Assembly (NCBI GenBank): GCA_002021875.1
Contig: CP018627.1
Coordinates: 372,001-436,000, forward strand
Source of the DNA: Streptomyces hygroscopicus
GTDB lineage: Bacteria; Actinomycetota; Actinomycetes; Streptomycetales; Streptomycetaceae
Length of the DNA stretch: 64,000 nucleotides
Reading direction: 5' to 3'
The notes below the pieces were generated by a model. That model was not told where the DNA came from, ran no database searches, and was given only the letters and a program-made list of their open reading frames with translations. Positions 17,501-25,932 of the stretch are shown one piece after another (position 1 is the stretch's first letter; every line of letters starts with the position of its first letter). The translations under genes and the position numbers were made by a program.

Positions 17501-18162
17501 ACGTCACCGCCCGCCTCGTCACCCCCGAGGGCTGGTCCAGCACCGAGCGGACCGTGACCGTCGCCGCCGGAGCCGAGCGTGAGCTGACCGTCACCGGGAC
17601 CCCGGTGTCCACTCCGGGATTCGCCACCGTCGAGATCCGGCTCACCAGCGGCGACGAGGAGATCGAGCGCGGCCGGTCGGTGTCCGTGGTCACCACGCCA
17701 CACCCCGATGACGCGGCCACGGCGTTCGACGCCGGCCCGCCGTCCAGCCCACTGCTGACCGGGTACACCAGGCTGTCGCCCGAGGACGACTACACCGACG
17801 ACCGCGGTTTCGGTTGGATCGGGGACCGGCCGAACACCCGTGACCGGGGCAACGCCGACGACCTGCGCCGCGACATCGTCATGCAGAGGGGCGAGCCCAG
17901 CGCCCTGCGCATCCCGGTGCCGGCCGGCAAGCACACCGTGTGGGTCCTGACCGGCGACTCCCTCACCGATTCGGGTGTCACCACCATCTCCGAGGACGGC
18001 ACGGTCCTCGGACGCTCCGGCGACGACAGCCTGCCGAGCCGCGCCTTCGTCTGGTTCTCCTTCGAACTCGGCGGTGGAGCGAACGGGCGCACCGCCGACC
18101 TGGAGATCACCGGTTCGGAGCTGAACGGCCTCTGGCGCATCGCGGCCCTGGTCATCGTCTGA
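14506..18162 (+). CDS. Secreted multidomain GH67 alpha-glucuronidase
   Basis: 1218 residues, nearly double the usual 680-700 of GH67. A Tat signal (SRRRVLQASALAFA, 9-22) precedes the GH67 body. Visible landmarks are MMNHWDNFDGSIERGYAG (192-209), E332 in KANSEGQPG at the expected general-acid position, and the GPIDFQIREPVHPLFG block (401-416) conserved around the catalytic bases. From about 720 it continues with an immunoglobulin-like NPCBM/NEW3-type segment, a galactose-binding-like module (YHALTPESAW... about 825-960), a second NEW3-like domain, and a second galactose-binding-like module (YTRLSPEDDY... about 1085-1218). It removes 4-O-methyl-glucuronic acid from xylan. The ATG at 14506 follows AGAGGAG. 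Confidence 0.85.
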   Translation: MARSEYEYSRRRVLQASALAFATVLSPWGTAAGFAASAGIPDEDGYDLWLRYRPTADPRRLAEYRRALAGLARQGEGRVMANAELELRRAVEGFTGSAPVRVPAGRASVVIGTVDESPVVRSQVSPGRLARIGQQGFVIEMTGPPGRRRLVIGARSDRGVLAGVFHLIRLLQLERPLHKLSVLQKPRIALRMMNHWDNFDGSIERGYAGTSLFEWDMLPDISGRVVDYARSMASIGINASVLNNVNASADFITSEMLTRLRPLAALLHSWGISVWLSVNYAGPMILTADDADPITTADPADRRVQQWWRDKSAEIFKSLPGFGGFLVKANSEGQPGPLDYGRTHAEGANMLARMVAPHDGQIVWRSFVHEDFSDWAEYQYRVFAPLDGTFDDNVILQTKYGPIDFQIREPVHPLFGAMRHTNQILELQLTQEYTGHEIHTTYLAPLWREVLTFPTQGPGTGPTVADILADGTDRMPRAGIAGVGNFGNARNWTGYLLGAANTYAFGRMCWNPDADPRDLAAEWAGLTFGHDDAITEVVADILTPSRRTYEDYTSPLGMGYLTDPGGDHLDPSPLGTLFQSHHSTTEGTGFDRTEATGSGFTGLYPRAWQKHYESTATCPDDLLLFMHWVPYDHRLRSGKTVIQHIYDTHFTGVDRIDRYLAGWSTLSGEIDRQRHAAVKAGFEAQREHARFWRDTVVGFFFDKSRVVDAKREWLRAALNGSRVLLGGRPNLLPVTVTNASARDRDLTVALRPPSADWRTEPAAQSAAGAATAELELPVTPPLSGTVAALDLDVAPKLTRLDGRPPSLVVAPEGRRCLVALNAGPRNGTSMPGYHALTPESAWSAPAGHGWVGAAPSARDRGGEPLLRDHLWHNSSRVLRVALPAGKHTGYVLVGDTGATASPTRVAVDGVTFATSPKQPSGTFTWLELPLDGGATGRTTDITFTGVGGPWRLSAFAVTDPGAPVPSLVVMRTAADPVWWAGRANPVTVLVRNTGTADRDVTARLVTPEGWSSTERTVTVAAGAERELTVTGTPVSTPGFATVEIRLTSGDEEIERGRSVSVVTTPHPDDAATAFDAGPPSSPLLTGYTRLSPEDDYTDDRGFGWIGDRPNTRDRGNADDLRRDIVMQRGEPSALRIPVPAGKHTVWVLTGDSLTDSGVTTISEDGTVLGRSGDDSLPSRAFVWFSFELGGGANGRTADLEITGSELNGLWRIAALVIV

Positions 18163-18264
18163 GCCCACCCCCGCGCCGTACACCTGTGTCTCCGGGCGCG
18201 GCCCGCGACCCGGCATCTCCAATATCTCCGGCATATCCGGTATCCACAAAGGAGAGCTCCCGAC

Positions 18265-20541
18265 ATGGCATCGACGTCAGCACGATTCTGCGCGGTCCGG
18301 GGCAGACCCGGCACCGTCCTCCTCGCCCTGCTCATGGTCCTCGGCCTGGGCAGTGCGCATCCCGGACCGGCCGCGGCCGATCCCGCCGACCCGCCCGGGA
18401 CGTACCAGAACCCGGTGATGGACAACGTCGCGGACGCCTTCTCCGACCCGTCGATCATCCGGGGCAAGGACGGCTACTGGTACGCCTATGCGACCCAGAC
18501 CAGCATGCGCCGGGACAACCAGTCGGGCCCGTGGGAGTCGCAGCACTTCATGCCGATCACGCGCTCGGCCGACCTCGTCAACTGGACCTACGTCGGTGAC
18601 GTCTTCGGGCCCGACAACCACCCGGAGTGGCGCGACTTCGCGACCACCTACTACTGGGCGCCCGACATCCGCTACATCAACGGGAAGTACCACCTCTACT
18701 ACTCGGTCGCCGGCGGCGACAAGAACACCATCGCGCTGGCCACGTCGGACCATCCGGCAGGCCCGTGGAAGGACATCGGCCATCCCGTACTGCCGTACGG
18801 GACGACGGTCAATCAGATCGATCCGTCAGTGTTCGTCGACTCCGACGGCCAGAAGTACCTCTACTTCGGCTCGTTCCGCGACGGCGGAATCCAGGCGGTG
18901 CGACTGAACGAGGAGGGCACCGCGCCGGTCGGCGATCCGGTGCAGGTGGTCGGCGCCCGGCGCGGCGAAGCAGCGTACGTGGTGAAGCGTGACGGCTGGT
19001 ACTACCTGTTCTACTCCGGCCTGGGCTGCTGTGCCCGGGACCAGGGCGCCTATCCGGTGTTCGTCGGGCGGGCCGAGGACCCGATGGGCCCGTTCAAGGA
19101 CGCCGAGGGCGTCGGCCTGGCCGACCTGCACGTCGGCGGCACGATCGTCAACGCGCCGAACGGCAACAAGTGGGTCGCGACCGGCCACTCGGCGAACGTC
19201 GTGGACAAGTCCGGCCAGGACTGGATCCTGACCAACGGATTCGACCGCCACGAGACCGATCCCAACTGGGGCGGACGACCGACCATGATGGACCGGCTCG
19301 ACTGGATCGACGGCTGGCCGACGGTGCGCGCGGGCGCCTGGACCAGCGAGGACCGGCAGACCGCGCCGACGAGCACATGGGACGCGGGCAGCACCTTCGA
19401 CGACGGCCTCGGCGGCTTCGACACCGCCGGGCACGGGTCCTGGACCACGGGTTCGGATCCGGACTCGGGGCGGTACGCCCGCGGCCGGTCCCGGGCCGCG
19501 GTCCCGCAACTGCTGCTGCCGCGACGGGCCCCGGACGGCGATGTCAGGATCGAGGCAGACGTTCGGCTGCGCGACGGCAAAGGCCGGGTCGGCCTTGTCC
19601 TGGCCTCCGCGGGGCGGTTCAACCACGCCGTGGCCTGGCTGGACTCCACCGGCACACTCTCCGTCGAGGTCACCCGGGACCGGAAGGTGGTGCGGAAGCG
19701 GACCGCTCGCCTGCCCGTGAACGCCGATCTGCGGACCTGGCACTCGCTCACGGCCGAGCTCCGCGACGGGGCGGCGCAGGTACACGTCAGCTCGGCCATG
19801 CTCGACATGCCGCTGGCCGAACTGAAGGTGGACGTACCCAAGGACTGGCGCCGCGGTGGTGTCGCCTCGACGCGCGGTGCCGGCGAGGTGGACAACGTCG
19901 GCGTGACCCGGCTCTACACGCCGGTGACCGTCAAACAGCCGGACCCTGGGATCGGAGCCCGACTGCCGGAGTACGACGAGGACTTCGACGACGACCAGCT
20001 GGACGGCTGGACGTGGTTCGGCCCCGCCGACGGAAAGGTCGCCGACGGCCAGTACGTGTGGCCGACACAGGATGCCGACTTCTCCGGCAAGGGAACCATG
20101 GCATCGGCGCTGCTTCGTGACGCTCCGACCGGCACCTACACGGTCGAGACCAAGCTGCACTTCCCGATCACCGACGCCCCCGACGGGCGCAGCCAGGCCG
20201 GGCTGATCGCCTTCCAGAGCCCGGAGGACTCGATCCATCTGGCTCCGACCCGAACCGGCCCATCGCGGCAGGCCTTTCTGTGGATCGGCCGGGACCGGGA
20301 CAGCTGGCCGGAGATGCAGCTGGGCCCGTCGGCCGACACCATGTGGCTGCGGCTGCGCCATACCGTCGATCCGACAACCGGCGAGCACAGGTTCCAGTCG
20401 GCCACGAGCCGGGACGGGAAGCACTACATCTGGGGTGGGGTCTGGCGTCTGCCCGCCGGCTCCGACCCGCGCATCGGCCTCGTGTCCCTGGCCGGTAAGG
20501 GAGTGACCGCACGCTTCGACTACGTGCGCTTCCACTCCTGA
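18265..20541 (+). CDS. Secreted GH43 glycosidase with two C-terminal lectin-like domains
   Basis: 758 residues. A Sec-type signal peptide ends near PAAA-DP (37-40). The five-bladed GH43 propeller spans about 45-350, with the expected triad: base D61 (SDPSI), pKa modulator D186 (QIDPSVF) and acid E235 (RGEAAYV). Residues about 375-550 form a concanavalin-like sandwich. Residues 560-758 resemble the GH43 C2/DUF1349 domain found in beta-xylosidases and arabinofuranosidases. AAAGGAG precedes the ATG. It probably releases arabinose or xylose side groups and works outside the cell with the GH67 enzyme. Confidence 0.85.
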   Translation: MASTSARFCAVRGRPGTVLLALLMVLGLGSAHPGPAAADPADPPGTYQNPVMDNVADAFSDPSIIRGKDGYWYAYATQTSMRRDNQSGPWESQHFMPITRSADLVNWTYVGDVFGPDNHPEWRDFATTYYWAPDIRYINGKYHLYYSVAGGDKNTIALATSDHPAGPWKDIGHPVLPYGTTVNQIDPSVFVDSDGQKYLYFGSFRDGGIQAVRLNEEGTAPVGDPVQVVGARRGEAAYVVKRDGWYYLFYSGLGCCARDQGAYPVFVGRAEDPMGPFKDAEGVGLADLHVGGTIVNAPNGNKWVATGHSANVVDKSGQDWILTNGFDRHETDPNWGGRPTMMDRLDWIDGWPTVRAGAWTSEDRQTAPTSTWDAGSTFDDGLGGFDTAGHGSWTTGSDPDSGRYARGRSRAAVPQLLLPRRAPDGDVRIEADVRLRDGKGRVGLVLASAGRFNHAVAWLDSTGTLSVEVTRDRKVVRKRTARLPVNADLRTWHSLTAELRDGAAQVHVSSAMLDMPLAELKVDVPKDWRRGGVASTRGAGEVDNVGVTRLYTPVTVKQPDPGIGARLPEYDEDFDDDQLDGWTWFGPADGKVADGQYVWPTQDADFSGKGTMASALLRDAPTGTYTVETKLHFPITDAPDGRSQAGLIAFQSPEDSIHLAPTRTGPSRQAFLWIGRDRDSWPEMQLGPSADTMWLRLRHTVDPTTGEHRFQSATSRDGKHYIWGGVWRLPAGSDPRIGLVSLAGKGVTARFDYVRFHS

Positions 20542-20624
20542 CATCGCGATCCGGGCGGCGGCCACGCAGCGCCTGCCCCACCCGTTCCAACGCACCGTCC
20601 CCACGCATCGGAGTCCAAGATCGA

Positions 20625-20652
20625 TTGTCAGTGGTGGGTGAGAAGGTAGGAG
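20625..20652 (+). promoter_or_regulatory. Candidate promoter of the VWA gene
   Basis: TTGTCA (20625-20630) and TAGGAG (20647-20652) are separated by 16 bases, resembling a vegetative Streptomyces promoter, 28 bases before the VWA start. It suggests the gene is transcribed alone, separate from the xylan cluster. Confidence 0.4.
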
Positions 20653-20680
20653 CATCGAAACGGAAAAGGGGGGAGCCTCC

Positions 20681-21721
20681 ATGTCCGGAGCCCAGAACTA
20701 CATCAATCACGTTGCTCTTGTGCTGGATGCGAGTTCGTCCATGTCACATTTGAGCGGCAAGGTCGTCGAAGTCGCCGACCAGCAGATCGCGTATCTGGCC
20801 CGACGGTCGAAGGAACTGGACCAGGAAACCCGCGTCACGGTCTACGTCTTCGCGGACAAGGTGGAGTGCGTCATCTACGACAAGGACGTGCTGCGTATGC
20901 CGTCCCTGAAGCAGCTTTACCAGGTCGGTGGAATGACGGCTCTGCTGGCGGCCACGCTGAAGTCGCAGCGGGAGCTTGCGCAGACTGCTCAACTCTACGG
21001 CGACCACAGCTTCCTGACGTTCGTGCTCACGGACGGCCAGGAGAACGCGAGTCACCGCTGCCCGGATGCCCCCACCAAAAATCCACGCGAACTCGTGCAG
21101 GCCGTGGCCAAGATGATGCAGACGCAGGAGGACAACTGGACACTGGCCGTCCTTGTGCCGGACCAGATGGGCAAGCGCGAGGCCATGCAGTGCGGCTTCC
21201 CGAAGGACAACATCGCCATCTGGGACGCCACGAGCACACAGGGCCTGGAAGAGGCCGGGCAGGTTATCCAGCAGGCCACCGAGAACTTTATGATGGGCCG
21301 GGCCCAGGGCATCCGGGGATCGCGGGCGGTGTTCTCCACAGGTGCGGAGGCGGTCAACAAGGACACCATCAAGGCAGCCGGTCTCACGCCGGTGAATCCG
21401 TCGGAGTACCAGCTGATTCCGGTGGCTCGCGAAGCGGCGATCCGGGAATGGGTCATCGAATGCGGGCACACCTACCGTACCGGTGGTGCGTTTTATCAGC
21501 TGAGTAAATCGGAGAAGATCCAGGCGCGGAAGCAGATCGCGGTGCTGGAGAAGAAGACGGACCGGGTGTACACGGGTCCGGAGGCCCGATCCCTGCTCGG
21601 CCTGCCCGACACGGAAGTTCGCGTGAAGCCGGACCACAACGACGACTTCACGATATTCGTGCAGAGCACCAGCGTGAACCGGAAGCTGATACCGCATACG
21701 CGGCTGCTGCTCATGATCTGA
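20681..21721 (+). CDS. VWA-domain protein of actinophage type
   Basis: 346 residues with a von Willebrand A domain at about 8-190. The metal-ion site is complete: D16-x-S18-x-S20 (DASSS), T86 (GGMTALL) and D118 (LTDGQEN). The C-terminal part has a WVIECGHTYRTGGAFYQLSKSEKIQ segment and a TGPEARSLLGLP end without a clear domain. No signal peptide or membrane segment is seen. Proteins of this layout occur as stand-alone genes in actinobacteriophage genomes and are scattered in Streptomyces chromosomes; function is unknown. Codon use looks slightly less GC-rich than neighbours. A strong terminator follows. Confidence 0.75.
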   Translation: MSGAQNYINHVALVLDASSSMSHLSGKVVEVADQQIAYLARRSKELDQETRVTVYVFADKVECVIYDKDVLRMPSLKQLYQVGGMTALLAATLKSQRELAQTAQLYGDHSFLTFVLTDGQENASHRCPDAPTKNPRELVQAVAKMMQTQEDNWTLAVLVPDQMGKREAMQCGFPKDNIAIWDATSTQGLEEAGQVIQQATENFMMGRAQGIRGSRAVFSTGAEAVNKDTIKAAGLTPVNPSEYQLIPVAREAAIREWVIECGHTYRTGGAFYQLSKSEKIQARKQIAVLEKKTDRVYTGPEARSLLGLPDTEVRVKPDHNDDFTIFVQSTSVNRKLIPHTRLLLMI

Positions 21722-21764
21722 GGCGACGCGAGCCGGGAATCGAGCCCGGCCCGTCGAGGTGAGC

Positions 21765-21803
21765 GAGGGGCCGCGACCCCGTTGTCCGGGAGCGCGGCCC
21801 CTC
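21765..21803. terminator. Bidirectional hairpin terminator
   Basis: GAGGGGCCGCG (21765-21775) pairs perfectly with CGCGGCCCCTC (21793-21803) over an 18-base loop. It sits between two convergent genes, the VWA protein and the SnoaL-like protein, and probably stops transcription from both. Confidence 0.75.
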
Positions 21804-21810
21804 TATGCGA

Positions 21811-22284
21811 CTACCGCTGTGCGGCAGCCTGACGCGCATGGCGACTCACATCGCCGATCAGGTTGATGCGGACCCGTCGCTCCACGAAGCGCCACTGCCC
21901 CTCACGGCGCTCGAAGCGGTCACGGTACCGACCGGCGGCGATGGGTTGCAGCGGCAGGTCGGGCAGCGCCTGCAACACGGTGACATACGAGCGCGAGGCC
22001 GCCGCGCCCGCCTGTTCCTCGACCTCGATGGCAACGTTGGTGGTGACATGCTGGGTTCGCGGCGTGCCGTCGGCGTAGACGATCAGAGTGTCCTGGAACA
22101 TCTTCTCGATCGCGTCGCGCCCGCTGACCGGCTCACCCACGCCCGTGAAGGTGGCTTCGGCGAGAAGTACTCCGAGTCCCGCGAAATCACCGTCGTCCAC
22201 GAGTTCGGCGTAACGTGCGATCAAGTTCTCGATAGCCCGGTAGCTCAACGTCGGATCGGCGGGCATGCCGATGGATGTGGACAT
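21811..22284 (-). CDS. SnoaL-like nuclear-transport-factor-2-fold protein
   Basis: 157 residues. The pattern YRAIENLIARYAELVDDGDFAGLGVLLAEATF, then VSGRDAIEKMFQDTL and a closing GRYRDRFERREGQWRFVERRV is typical of SnoaL-like small cone-shaped enzymes. The ATG at 22284 follows GGAGGGG. Members act as hydroxylases, dehydratases or cyclases, or have no known activity, so the role is open. It is divergent from the TIGR03084 gene across a short region with an inverted repeat. Confidence 0.75.
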   Translation of the reverse strand: MSTSIGMPADPTLSYRAIENLIARYAELVDDGDFAGLGVLLAEATFTGVGEPVSGRDAIEKMFQDTLIVYADGTPRTQHVTTNVAIEVEEQAGAAASRSYVTVLQALPDLPLQPIAAGRYRDRFERREGQWRFVERRVRINLIGDVSRHARQAAAQR

Positions 22285-22318
22285 GGTCCCCTCCAAGCGA
22301 ACAGCGGATGGCAGACAG

Positions 22319-22366
22319 AAGTTGATATGAATCAACCTCAGGTAGCCTGATCACACGAGATCAACT
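22319..22366. promoter_or_regulatory. Inverted-repeat operator between divergent genes
   Basis: GTTGAT-ATGA-ATCAAC (22321-22336) is a perfect inverted repeat. AAGTTGAT at 22319 is also the reverse complement of ATCAACTT at 22359-22366. The arrangement resembles MarR/TetR-type operators and lies between the SnoaL-like gene and the TIGR03084 gene. No dedicated regulator is adjacent. Confidence 0.45.
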
Positions 22367-22420
22367 TCGCCCCTCCCAACGGGACAGGCCCGTTGCCGTC
22401 AATGTGTGAAGGTGGCACTG

Positions 22421-23194
22421 ATGTTGGACTACGGCCTTGACATGTCCAGCGTAGAGCACGGCCTTGCTCTGCCCGACTTGGTGGCTGAAGGAGATGAACT
22501 CGACGCCCTGGTATCAGCGCAGACCGACTGGACCAAGCCCACACCTGCAGCGGGGTGGACGATCGCTCACCAGATCGCTCATCTTGCTTCAGCGGATGCG
22601 AACGTTCTCATCGCCATACGGACCCCGGATGCGTTCGACGCCGTGCTGAAGCGGGCAGAGGCCGCAGGCAGCCAATACGCCGATCTCGACGCTGCCGTGG
22701 GAGCGGCCAAACCGCGATCAGCACTGCTGGAACAATGGCGCGCCGGCCGAACCGAGGTGGCAGCGGCGCTGCGTGACATTCCACTGGATCATGGGTTTCC
22801 GTGGTACGGCTCGCAGCTGACCGCGGCGCTCATGGTGCCGCTTCGACTCATGGAGACGTGGGCTCACGGGCAGGACATTTTCGATGCGCTGGGTGTCTCA
22901 CGCCGTCCCACGGGTCGGCTCCGGCATGTGGCCTCGTTGGGAGTGATAGGGCGAGAGCTGTCATTCCATGCTGCCCAGTTGCCTGTTCCGGCAGAGCCGT
23001 TCCGTGTCGAGCTGACTGGTCCCGACGGCCAAACCTGGGCATGGGGCCCGGAAGATGCCATGCAGCGGGTTCAGGGCAGTGCCCTCGACTTCTGCCTTCG
23101 AGTCACCCAGCGCAGGTCCCGAGCCGAGACCGACCTCACGGCGGTCGGCAAGGATGCGCAGAAGTGGCTTGATATTGCTCGCGTTTTCCTCTGA
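22421..23194 (+). CDS. TIGR03084-type metal-binding protein (DinB/MDMPI-like)
   Basis: About 257 residues of a four-helix metal-binding fold related to mycothiol-dependent maleylpyruvate isomerases. Typical blocks are DLVAEGDELDALV, GWTIAHQIAHLASAD with the first metal histidines, and LMETWAHGQDIFDALG with a later metal histidine. The C-terminal part matches the TIGR03084 family, whose substrates are unknown. The start is uncertain: GTG 22406, ATG 22421 (after GAAGGTGG) and ATG 22442 are all possible; family length fits 22421 or 22442. Confidence 0.75.
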   Translation: MLDYGLDMSSVEHGLALPDLVAEGDELDALVSAQTDWTKPTPAAGWTIAHQIAHLASADANVLIAIRTPDAFDAVLKRAEAAGSQYADLDAAVGAAKPRSALLEQWRAGRTEVAAALRDIPLDHGFPWYGSQLTAALMVPLRLMETWAHGQDIFDALGVSRRPTGRLRHVASLGVIGRELSFHAAQLPVPAEPFRVELTGPDGQTWAWGPEDAMQRVQGSALDFCLRVTQRRSRAETDLTAVGKDAQKWLDIARVFL

Positions 23195-23224
23195 AGGGGC
23201 AAGAGCATGTTCCCGGCTGCGTGA

Positions 23225-24148
23225 TCAAGCGCAGGCTGAAGAAGCTAGTGCCTCTTTGGAGGATGCCGCGGGACGGACACCGCCCCGGGTGGCACCGACG
23301 CTGGCCACGACCACGAGAACCAGGCCAAGTGTCGCGGCCGTCCCGGGGCGCTGGCCGAGAACGAGCAGACCGACCATGAGGGCGATGGCGGGCTCAAGGC
23401 TCATCAGAGTGCCGAACGCGGACGCGGTCAGACGACGCAGGGCGAGAAACTCGAGAGCGAAGGGGATGACGGGGCTGAGCACCGCCAGAACCAGCATGGT
23501 CCACAGCGCCGGCCACGTGACACGTTCGGCGAGGTCCGGGGCAGCGACAGCCAGCCCCAGCACCGCGGCGACCGGCATGGAGACAGCCAGCCCTTTCAGC
23601 CCGGTGACGCGATCACCAACCCGTTGGGTCAGCAGAATGTAGGCGGCCCAGCACCCCGCAGCGAGCAGCGCGCTCCCTACCCCCACAAGGTCGGCGCCGC
23701 CATGCCAGGGTTCGGTCAGCAGCACGACGCCCGTCGCCGCCGCGGCCGCCCAGACGAGGCGTCCCTTCCTCGGGCCGAAGAGGGAGACGGTGAGCGGTCC
23801 CAGGAATTCCAGTGCGCTTGCGGTCCCCAGCGGGAGACGGGCGATCGCCAGCATGAAGAAGACCATCATTCCGGCGGTCACGAGACCGAGCACCATGCAG
23901 GCGAGAAGATCCCGGGAGCTGAAATCACGAGGCCGGGGACGGATGGCGACCAGCAGAATCAGCCCCGCCCAGCCGAGGCGCAGCCCTGCGGTTCCCAGCG
24001 CGCCGAGCTGTCCGAAAAGCGGAACCGTCAGAGCCGATCCGAGCTGCACCGTACACATCGAGGTGGCAGCCATGAGCAGACCGGCCCCGGCGCCGGCATG
24101 GCGCGAGCGGTGGGAAGGGAGAGCCTCAGGCGGTTCGGGAGCGTTCAT
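23225..24148 (-). CDS. EamA/RhtA-type inner-membrane exporter
   Basis: 307 residues with ten predicted membrane helices in two EamA repeats. The first repeat contains GTAGLRLGWAGLILLV and RLPLGTASALEFLGPLTVSL. The second contains RRLTASAFGTLMSLEPAIALMVGLLVLGQ, a hallmark of RhtA/threonine-homoserine-type exporters. It is divergent from a LysR regulator with 84 bases between the starts, the usual arrangement for an effector-induced exporter. The exported compound is probably an amino acid or related metabolite, inferred only from the family. Confidence 0.85.
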   Translation of the reverse strand: MNAPEPPEALPSHRSRHAGAGAGLLMAATSMCTVQLGSALTVPLFGQLGALGTAGLRLGWAGLILLVAIRPRPRDFSSRDLLACMVLGLVTAGMMVFFMLAIARLPLGTASALEFLGPLTVSLFGPRKGRLVWAAAAATGVVLLTEPWHGGADLVGVGSALLAAGCWAAYILLTQRVGDRVTGLKGLAVSMPVAAVLGLAVAAPDLAERVTWPALWTMLVLAVLSPVIPFALEFLALRRLTASAFGTLMSLEPAIALMVGLLVLGQRPGTAATLGLVLVVVASVGATRGGVRPAASSKEALASSACA

Positions 24149-24232
24149 GCGCTCCAGTACAGATCCTCGACACCGTTCACGTCCACGTGTCGATCCCGAA
24201 TGATTCGTTCGGCATTCATGGACAATGGGGGG

Positions 24233-25132
24233 ATGGAAACACGCCGCCTGCAGATGCTGGCCGAGCTGGCCCGGCGAGGCTCGATGCGCGCGGTGGCCGA
24301 GGCCACCGGCGCTACCACCTCGACGGTTTCTCAACAGATCGCCGCGTTGGCTCAGGACATGGACACGGCACTGATCGAGCCGCATGGGCGCAGGGTCAGG
24401 CTCACACCGGCGGGCCGCCGTCTGGCGGAACACGCCGTGACGATCCTTGCGGCAGTCGAGGCCGCACAGCGGGACTTGAGTCCCGGCGCCCCGCCGACCG
24501 GCACAGTGCGCGTGGCAGGCTTCGCCACGGCTATCCGAGCCCAACTGCTGCCCATCATCAGCGGTTTGTCCACCAGCCACCCTCAGCTCAGCATCCTGGT
24601 CCGTGAGCACGAACCAGCCGAAGCCCTCCATCTGCTGGCCAACGACGAGGCCGACCTCGCGCTCACCTACGACTACAACCTGGCACCTGCCGAGCCGGAC
24701 CCCGCGGTCGCGATCACCCCACTGTGGACCGCGCCCTGGGGTCTGGGCATTCCCGACAACGTCGCCCGTCCCTCGGCACCGGGCGCCCCGGAGGTCTTCC
24801 GCTGGTTCCGCACGGCGGATTGGATCGGTAACTCGCGCAACACCGGTGACGAGACCGTCATCCGGACACTCGCCTCCATGGCCGGCTTCACCCCCCACCT
24901 CACTCACCAGGCGGACAACCTCGACCTCGTACAGGGCATGATCGCGGCAGGAATGGGCGTGGGGCTGCTGCCGATGGGCACCTCCACGTTGCCCGGTGTC
25001 CACCTGGTGCCGCTTACCGCGCCGGACGTTGTCCTGCGCGCCTTCGCCGTCGCCCGCCGGGGTCGCGACAGCTGGCCTCCGCTGGCCCTGCTGACCGACC
25101 TGATCATTCGGCAATCAGCGCAGAGTGCATAG
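24233..25132 (+). CDS. LysR-family transcriptional regulator
   Basis: 299 residues. The helix-turn-helix METRRLQMLAELARRGSMRAVAEATGATTSTVSQQIAALAQ fills the first 40 residues; the wing HGRRVRLTPAGRRLAEHA follows, then a two-lobed effector domain starting near 88 (GTVRVAGFATA). The ATG at 24233 fits the family start, although the GGGGGG before it is too close to be a good ribosome site. ATG 24218 is an alternative. It is divergent from the EamA exporter and presumably activates it. Confidence 0.85.
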   Translation: METRRLQMLAELARRGSMRAVAEATGATTSTVSQQIAALAQDMDTALIEPHGRRVRLTPAGRRLAEHAVTILAAVEAAQRDLSPGAPPTGTVRVAGFATAIRAQLLPIISGLSTSHPQLSILVREHEPAEALHLLANDEADLALTYDYNLAPAEPDPAVAITPLWTAPWGLGIPDNVARPSAPGAPEVFRWFRTADWIGNSRNTGDETVIRTLASMAGFTPHLTHQADNLDLVQGMIAAGMGVGLLPMGTSTLPGVHLVPLTAPDVVLRAFAVARRGRDSWPPLALLTDLIIRQSAQSA

Positions 25133-25317
25133 CCTCGACGTGCAGTTCTACGGCGCCGGTGGCGGCGACGCCCCGGCCGCGCCGGCGGCTGCCATCTGTC
25201 GCTCGCGGCGATCACCCTCGCCGTGGACGCCGACTTCGAGCACGGCCCTCTCGTGGACAGCGGGGAGCCGGACTCCGGCCGCGAGTCCGCCCGTGCGAGC
25301 GCCGACTCGCCGGCGCT

Positions 25318-25851
25318 CTACTCGGGTCGTGGGGCCTCCCGTGCCCGAGCCTGGTGCCGACGGGCCTTGAGCCGGTTCCCGCAGGTCTTCATCGAGCACC
25401 ACCGTGCGGTGTTGGCACGGCTGCGGTCCAAGAGAAAGAGGCGGCATGCAGGGTTCTCGCACGGCCGCAGACGGCCGGGCATGCGCTCTTTGACGTCCGC
25501 CCACGCGAGCACGAGTTCCACGGCGAGCCTGCGCTCCGGCTCCACCTCCAAGTGCCACTCGATACCGGACGCGCTGGGCTGCGGGGCTTTGTGAACACCC
25601 GCGAGGACCCGGCGCAGACGGGGCTCCGCCGACGTGCCCGACTCCACCGCCTGGAGCGCGTCCCGGGCGGTGCGCAGCCACCGGCGCTCCTCGTCGCCGC
25701 CGAGACCCCCATGTTCCCGCGCCCACCTATCCACCTCATCGTCGTCACGCCACAGGTCCTGGCGTCGGCCATCCACGACAGGGGTGCTGTTCAGCGCCTG
25801 CATGAGGGCTTGGTCGTCCAGCACGGACCTCACCTTCCCAGCTAACTCCAT
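25318..25851 (-). CDS. CGNR zinc-finger regulator (ABATE domain)
   Basis: About 177 residues. The N-terminal part (LMQALNSTPVVDGRRQDLW) is an ABATE-type domain. The C terminus has the CGNR zinc finger: CENPACRLFLLDRSRANTARWCSMKTCGNRLKARRH, with four cysteines and the CGNR signature. It is a probable DNA-binding regulator of unknown target, divergent from the alpha/beta hydrolase 82 bases away. The start is uncertain: ATG 25851, ATG 25911 or GTG 25833. Confidence 0.8.
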   Translation of the reverse strand: MELAGKVRSVLDDQALMQALNSTPVVDGRRQDLWRDDDEVDRWAREHGGLGGDEERRWLRTARDALQAVESGTSAEPRLRRVLAGVHKAPQPSASGIEWHLEVEPERRLAVELVLAWADVKERMPGRLRPCENPACRLFLLDRSRANTARWCSMKTCGNRLKARRHQARAREAPRPE

Positions 25852-25932
25852 CAAGTGGTTTGACAGGTTACTCCAAGGGCGGTCTACTGGACGCCGAGAG
25901 GTAACCACCATAGGACCTTGAAGGGGTTAGTC

